Source of the DNA: Kuschelorhynchus macadamiae
Taxonomy: Eukaryota; Arthropoda; Insecta; Coleoptera; Curculionidae
Length of the DNA stretch: 64,000 nucleotides
Assembly (NCBI GenBank): GCA_030620095.1
Contig: JAUTXW010003824.1
Location: 310,001-374,000, forward strand
Direction: 5' to 3'
The translations under genes and the position numbers were made by a program. The notes under the pieces were generated by a model, which was given only the letters and a program-made list of their open reading frames with translations, was not told the origin of the DNA and made no database searches. Positions 58,560 to 64,000 of this stretch are shown piece by piece; position 1 is the stretch's first letter, and each line of letters starts with the position of its first letter.

Positions 58560-58725
58560 TGTGTATTTGTTCAAGTAGAAGGGCCGTGCCTTTATTGCGG
58601 TATGAATCTGATCGATATCTGCTTGGGGTCCCAATATGTTGTTTGAACTGGTATCTGTTATTACATTGCAATTTTTACCAGTACAAAATTCTAGAGGACC
58701 TTCTTTTAATCCGTTTACATAGACA
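58560..58725 (-). CDS. aspartic protease exon with second active-site triad
   Basis: Lies between AATTTTTAG and GTAAGTTTG. Encodes VYVNGLKEG, LEFCTGKNCNVITDTSSNNI, GPQADIDQIHTAIKA, FYLNKYT. In active A1 proteases this exon reads C.GGC.AI.DTGTS...GP...I..I. Here the catalytic Asp is kept but the triad is DTS followed by SN instead of DTG-TS. The Cys pair is spaced one residue wider than in pepsin. The exon begins with one base that completes a Ser codon from the upstream exon. Reduced or lost proteolysis is inferred, as in cockroach Bla g 2-like proteins with altered triads. Confidence 0.92.
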
Positions 58726-59207
58726 CTAAAAATTTAAAATTATATATTACACAGGGTAACAAAATGAAAACAAAAATTTGGTGCCGGAAATCTAACATCT
58801 GATTTTAGATGTTTTTAATGTGCTGATTCCAAAAATGCCTCCAGATTTTTTCTATCAGCTTTAGTTTTTGAGATACAGGTTACAGGTTAATTGATATTTT
58901 TTTCTGATAAAGGACAACAAATTACAAACAACAAAAAAAAATTAATCGCCAAAATAGAAATTTCCCAGAATCTAATTGACCAAATGGATACCTGTAATTG
59001 TCCCTGACCCAATGTTCCTATGCTAGGAACTACTCAATACACTGCTCTTAATTACTTTTATACCTGTAATTGCCTATGACCCGATCCTTCTATACTTGCT
59101 TGGCTGTACTCGATTTAGTATATTACTGAGTTTTCCCAAGTAAAGTTGTACTATCATTTTGTGTAAATTTTGGTCGTTTTGTAGTATCAAGACACTAAAT
59201 TGAAACA
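58726..59207. other. protease intron, left part
   Basis: The intron runs 58726-63978 (5,253 bp). ACAGGGTAACAAAATG at 58753 may be a MITE end. No gene in this part. Confidence 0.5.
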
Positions 59208-60874
59208 ATGGCATCCACAAGCAGACGTAACTGTGTAAATCATCCCGATGTTTTTTGTTATGTGTGTGTGGTGAATACACTTTGAAAGAGAGCAGAAAAA
59301 CGATTTCTGACTTTGTGAAAAGAGCTTATCTTGCCTATTTTGGCATTCATTTAGGAGATCAAGATAGATCTTGGGCCCCACATTTCATATGTAAAACATG
59401 TGTTGAAGTTTTGAGGCAGTGGACAACTGGAAAGAGGAAGTGCCTAAAGTTTGGTATACCAATGGTTTGGAAAGAATCGCCAAACCATCATGACCACTGC
59501 TATTTTTGTCTCGTAAATATTAAAGGCATACATAGAAACAATAGACACAAATGGACATATCCTGATCTAGATTCTGCAAGAAGGCCTGTAGCGCATTCGG
59601 AAGAACTGACAGAAGATGATACAGAAACTTCAACGTCTGACGAAGTTCAAAGAATTCAATCAGAAAACGACAGCGAATTTGAAGCAGATTAAGCAACTTC
59701 GCAGTGTTTCAATCCAGAAGAACTACACGATCATCAATTATAAGAGACCTGAATCTCTCAAAGGGATCCGCTGAATTACTTGCATCTAGATTAAAAGAAA
59801 AAAATCTACTTTGTCCAGGTACTAATATTACATTTTATCGTAAAAGAGATAAGGATCTGCTGCCTTTTTTCGCTCAGGAAAATGACTTGGTATTCTGTAA
59901 CAATATAAAAGGCCTCTTAGAAAAAATGGGTTTGCCTCTATACACTCCAGATGATTGGAGCCTTTTTATTGACAGTTCAAAACGTAGTTTAAAATGTGTT
60001 CTTTTACATAACGGTAACAAATATGGCTCAATTCCTATTGGTCATTCTACTACCATGAAGGAAGAATATGAAACAATTGCATCAGTTTTGAGAACAATTA
60101 AATATGAAGAACATCAGTTGGAATTTGTGTTGATTAAAAAATGGTTAACTTCCTCCTTGGACAGCAGAGTGGTTATACAAAATATCCTTGTTTTTTGTGT
60201 CTTTGGGATAGCAGAGCTAAAAATCAGCACCTTGTCATGATTCAAGGAAAACAAAACGTGATCAACGAACCTTTGGTTTCAAGAGAAAAAATCTTACTTC
60301 CGCCCTTGCATATCAAGCTAGACCTAATGAAGCAATTTGTGAAGGCTTTAAATCGAGATTGAAATTGTTTTGGGTATTTGTCACGTAAATTTCCTGGCAT
60401 TAATTTCCTGGCATTAGCACGGAAAAACTACAAGCTGGTATATTTGATGGTCCTCAAAAAAGGCAACTTGTTAAAGATCCACAATTCACCACATCAATGA
60501 ACGAGACTGAATCTAACGCTTGGTGTTCATTTGTTCAAGTAGTACAAAATTTTCTTGGCAATCATAAAGCAGAGAATTACGTAGAATTAGTGAAAACTAT
60601 GCTTTCAAATTTTAATATTCTCGGCTGTAATATGAGTATAAAAGTTCACTACCTCCACAGCCACCTAGATCGTTTTCCAAAAAACTTAGGTCATTGTAGT
60701 GAAGAACAGGGGGAAAGATTCCATCAGGATATTAAAATTATGGAAGATCGTTATCAAGGACGATGGGACAGCCACATGATGGCGGACTACTGCTGGAGCC
60801 TTCAGCGAGGCTGCCCTAGTAAACTCCATTCTAGAAAGTCGTATAAAAGAAATTTTTATGTGATTAGTGACTAA
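59208..60874 (+). pseudogene. zinc-finger, putative DDE-type transposase family, copy C
   Basis: ATG at 59208 (MASTSRRNC), CYVCGEYTLKES, FVKRAYLAYFGIHLGDQDRSWAPHFICKTCVEVL, IPMVWKESPNHHDHCYFCL (Trp where copies A and B have TGA), an acidic linker, IRDLNLSKGSAELLASRLKEK, LFIDSSKRSLKCVLLHNGN, QSGYTKYPCFLCLWDSRAKN, LLPPLHIKLDLMKQFVKAL, MNETESNAWCSFVQVV, HSHLDRFPKNLG, SEEQGERFHQDIKIMEDRYQGRWD and MADYCW, ending VISD*. Breaks: two extra bases in a GT run near 59265, and frameshifts near 59700, 60125 and 60360-60480. Clearly diverged from copies A and B. Antisense to the protease gene. Confidence 0.75.
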
Positions 60875-61403
60875 TGTAATTATGTAAATTAAGTTGTTGC
60901 AATAAATACTTAAATCCATGTGTCTTTGTTTTTTTAACTGGCAATAGTAATATTATATATTATAACAGTTATAACGTAAAACATATACACAATTTTCTGA
61001 TAGACAAAATCTGAGAACTTTTTTACATTCTGCATCCAAAAATTACCCAGGGATAGTTAAAAAATCGCAGGCACCAAAATTGTGGCAAATGTGTTGGCCT
61101 GTGTTATTAATTACAGGAAGCATGAAGGATAATTTTCGTTCATACAGTGCCGGATCCGGAGAATTTTGTATGACCATATTGGATTTCTACCTTAGAGTAT
61201 GATGAATATTTTGGGAGCCAAAATTACTTTACATTATAAACGCCTTGGACCCTAGGTCAACCCTGCATTTTATTAGTGCAACCTCTAAGAAAACTCTAAT
61301 CATAAAATCAAATTCACATGAATAAATAAAATGAATAGTGGCAAAAGATATCATAATTATATACTTCGTCTACAGTAAATTCACTTAAAAAAAACGAATT
61401 TCA
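60875..61403. other. protease intron sequence
   Basis: Contains CAGTGCCGGATCC at about 61146 and GACCCTAGGTCAACCCTG at about 61248, a possible degenerate 120-bp MITE. Otherwise nothing recognised. Confidence 0.4.
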
Positions 61404-61592
61404 TGAAAGAAAACCGGGTGGTCCTTAAAATAAATGTTCATAGTCTTAAGCAAGCGGAAAAGTAAAATTTGTGTATGAAAATAAATTTTATGTTATTTTA
61501 TTTGTTGTAACAGTTTGCCGCTTCACCTAATAAAGTGCGCCAGCTGAGCGGTACGGAAAATTACTCGAGGATTTAGTAAATTTCGCACTGGT

Positions 61593-62341
61593 TAGTGGTG
61601 GGAAAATCCACTAATTTTAGATAGCCCTTGAAGCAGTTATTACTACTTTGAAATAGCAGCTTTCAAATAGCTGCTTCAAAAAAGCAGTATTTGCCGGAGC
61701 TCGCAATTTGCCCGTCGTTATTTCGCGCGCACAGTTGCACAGCAGTTTTACTTGACGGCATACAAGCAGCTATTTCTTAGTAAATCAAAGTCGAAGTACC
61801 GAACGCTGCAGTAGATATTATATGATATTACTTATTTGTTTTTTTAAAAGAGTTTACGTGTTAGTCCTGTTTCCAAGAAAATTATTAGTTTTTGGAGTTT
61901 GATGTTTTTTATTTAGTTTTTTTTAAATACCCTAATAGGTTATGTTAATAAAATTATAATTTCCAGTAAAACAATACTATAAATTGTTTTAGTACACACC
62001 CAATTTAAATCTCAAGATTAAATACCACAAAAAATAAACGAATATGCAAGATGCATCAGCTTATTTAAACATCCAAATACCTACTCACATACTACATAAT
62101 ACTCTAGTGTTTTCGATCCTTGCTGTTAAATTGCTATCCCGCCGACAGCGGCGGCAATCCGGTATATTTCTCTACCGCACCGAAGCAACGGCGGACGGCG
62201 GAACAGTGGTTGTAGATGCGGCTATTGGACTAACGCGATTTTAAATAAGCAGCTACTTCTTAAAACAGAAAGCAGCGGTAAGCTGCTTCGGCCAGATAGC
62301 TGCTTCAAAATAGCAGCTTCGCAAATAGCAATCCATCCCTA
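61593..62341. mobile_element. hAT-type MITE with subterminal GCTGCTTC repeats
   Basis: Flanked by identical GCACTGGT at 61585-61592 and 62342-62349. Terminal TAGTGGTGGG versus inverted TAGGGATGG are imperfect repeats. Both subterminal regions are packed with AAATAGCTGCTTC/GAAGCAGCTATTT-like motifs in both orientations, as expected of transposase-binding sites. Copy 1 of the IS630 element lacks this insertion, giving an empty-site comparison (TTTCGCACTGGTCCACTTG at about 45322-45340, inverted). Confidence 0.9.
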
Positions 62342-62454
62342 GCACTGGTCCACTTGTAATTGCTATTTCCAGCGGCGCCTATACATTTCGAGCATTTGTT
62401 TTCATTTCTATATAAATACGTTGCGTTGAATTTGAATTATTATTTCAAAGTAAC

Positions 62455-63009
62455 GATGGAGAGCAAAAGAGGAAAAACAATTTGAAGCGGTGCACGTAAA
62501 GTTATTGCGAGCGTTACAGATAGATAGCGTAGAAGATAAAGTGTCAACTAAATACTCTACAAAAGCTCATATGAAGTAATATCAGCCAACAAGAATAGAG
62601 AAAAAAGTATAAAATTGACGGTCTTTTACGTAACTTCGGTCATACACCTTTAAGGCTGCTTCCATACATGTGCGACTTCAACCCTATTGAACTTGCATGG
62701 ACAGGAGTAAAAAAAATATATTCGAGAGCGCAACACCGGTGAACTTTTAATTAAAGATTTAAATAAAATAACATTAGAAGCGATTGAATCAATATCGGCT
62801 GAAAATTGGAAATCGTATGTTAAACATGTTTGTTCTATTGAAATACTGGGATGTAAATGGCAAAATTGAAACGGTTATTGATGATTTAGTTATCCCCCTA
62901 AGATCTTCAAGTAATGACGACGGAAACCTCATCATTTTCAGAGGAAGACAACGATTTAGAAGGAATCGAACCATTAGAATCACAGCCGTCAACCTCAAAA
63001 ATGGCTTAG
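62455..63009 (+). pseudogene. IS630-like transposase, ends only
   Basis: The start ESKRGKT (MTSKRGKT in copy 1) is followed after about 60 bp by TKYSTKAHM, then LRLLPYMCDFNPIELAWTGVKK (Glu block) and the acidic tail FSEEDNDLEGIEPLESQPSTS ending at TAG 63009 (tail split over frames). The region with both catalytic Asp residues is deleted. Confidence 0.8.
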
Positions 63010-63238
63010 TTTTTTTTCATATATTTTGTAAAATTGTTCATAAAGTAGCTGTCAATAAACTGCTTCAAAATAATTAATTTTCTGTTCAATACCGGGTGTC
63101 AAAAAATATCTAAAATTGCAATTAATATTTGAAAAACTACAGAACGCATAGTTTTCCAAAATTAACACTTCAATGTAGTTATAGTAGGGGAGCCAGCACT
63201 GATTCCAGTGAACAAGATTTATCAAAATTTACTTATTA

Positions 63239-63771
63239 CTTATATTAACTTATGCAGTTCGACTTTGGGCTATTCGGGTACGCCGAAAGTGACCGTTTGT
63301 TTCCGTCTGTCATATTACTTTGTACAGGGGGCATGTATAGTACGTGAAGTACTATACAGGCCGTTTCCTAATTGCGTGCTAATGTTAAAGGGGGGTGATT
63401 CTTGGATCTTTTTAAGAAAAAAGTTTAATATGAACCTAAAAGTCTTAACTTTGGAGATACTGGGTTTTAAAAAAACATTTTTTTTTAAATCCTGATTCTG
63501 ATGCTATTACAGATGAATAACTGTGTGAAATTTGATACACGTCTTTTATGCATAAAAGGGCATTTTTTATTAACAATCAATTTTTGAAATTACTACCAGT
63601 GGCGTGCATATGTAATTAACCTGGGTAAATCTGTATGCTCCTTAATACATAGAAGACGTGTATCAAATTTCACGCAGTTATCTACAATAGCATCAGAATT
63701 AGGATGAAAAAAGTTGTTTTCTTTTTAAACTTTGCCATCCTGTATCTCAAAAGTTAAGACTTTTAGGACAT
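63239..63771. repeat. palindromic MITE in IS630 copy 2, truncated
   Basis: Matches 43012-43676 in inverted orientation relative to the window, which is the same orientation relative to the transposase. The second arm stops at TTAGGACATAA, about 100 bp short. Confidence 0.8.
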
Positions 63772-63978
63772 AAGTCAATGAACTGTAAGCTAGGCTGCAT
63801 TACATAGGAAATGTCGAGTAAAGATCACTTACCATTAGGTTTACTTTGAGTTTAGTACTTAGATTTTAGCTACTCATAATTAAAATCCACAATTTATTTT
63901 AAATCGTATTAGCTATGTAATTATTTATCCGTTAAAAATCTAACGAATTTCAATTATTTCAAGTAATTTCCTACTTAC

Positions 63979-64000
63979 CTGTCTAGATCAAACTGCCAGA
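63979..64000 (-). CDS. aspartic protease exon (partial, continues beyond window)
   Basis: The minus strand reads WQFDLD plus AG, then the donor GTAAGTAG at 63978. AG joined to T of the next exon gives Ser (WQFDLDSVYVNG), matching the YWQ..LD.V.V segment of cathepsin D-like enzymes. The upstream part, including the first catalytic Asp, is right of the window. Confidence 0.8.

Larger units (their letters stand above)
61404..63771 (+). mobile_element. IS630-like transposon, copy 2, truncated at the right
   Basis: Shares GAAAGAAAACCGGGTGGTCC, AAGCAAGCGGAAAAGTAAAA and TTTGCCGCTTCACCTA with copy 1 at its left end, then the transposase 5' and 3' parts, then the same palindromic MITE. Right end lost within the MITE at about 63771. 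Interrupted by a hAT MITE (61593-62341). Antisense within the protease intron. Confidence 0.8.

Noticed and set aside
61146..61266. Possible 120-bp MITE (CAGTGCCGGATCC ... CAACCCTG)
   Set aside because: The ends pair poorly and no target duplication is visible.

Overview
The window looks like a stretch of an arthropod nuclear genome, most likely an insect with a large, transposon-rich genome. It is AT-rich, has spliced genes with very long introns, perfect (TA)n arrays, and many DNA transposons of insect type (mariner/Tc1, hAT, IS630-like, Transib, Crypton) plus LINE and Penelope-like pieces. I could not assign a genus. Nothing bacterial is present.

Two host genes are supported, both on the minus strand and both running off the window. 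(1) A secreted carboxylesterase: four phase-compatible exons at 30702-30768 (signal peptide), 22820-22986, 20601-20700 and 2345-2539; the catalytic serine part lies beyond the left edge. Its introns (7.7, 2.1 and 18.1 kb) are largely transposons. (2) A pepsin/cathepsin D-like aspartic protease: exons at 63979-64000 (partial), 58560-58725, 57943-58035 and 54241-54390 (stop). Its second active-site triad reads DTS rather than DTG, so it may be a non-proteolytic homologue.

Transposon layout, left to right: mariner fragments and an inverted-repeat element (130-2015); a 413-bp TA array (3122-3534); two foldback mariner/Tc1 derivatives (3609-6440); a hairpin repeat (6700-6995); a family built of about 125-bp tandem units (7130-7960, 10438-12960, 41820-42545); hAT elements with perfect 8-bp target duplications (8694-9430, 11295-12602, 32023-34624, 41634-41771, 61593-62341); mariners with very long inverted repeats (14670-16755, 23812-26018); IS630-like elements (26134-27170, 42557-45500, 61404-63771); a Crypton fragment (31205-31745); and a LINE broken by one hAT and abutted by a second hAT, which itself carries a Transib.

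The most notable items are: a nearly intact Transib (35725-39145), whose spliced ORF closes exactly at 698 aa and whose ends resemble RAG recombination signals; a Penelope-like element in the protease gene with inverted terminal repeats that carry hammerhead-ribozyme motifs (54744-54789, 56252-56290); and three copies of a zinc-finger, possibly DDE-type protein family (27720-29291, 47791-49401, 59208-60874), two of them with CACTGGCC termini, that I cannot place in a named superfamily.
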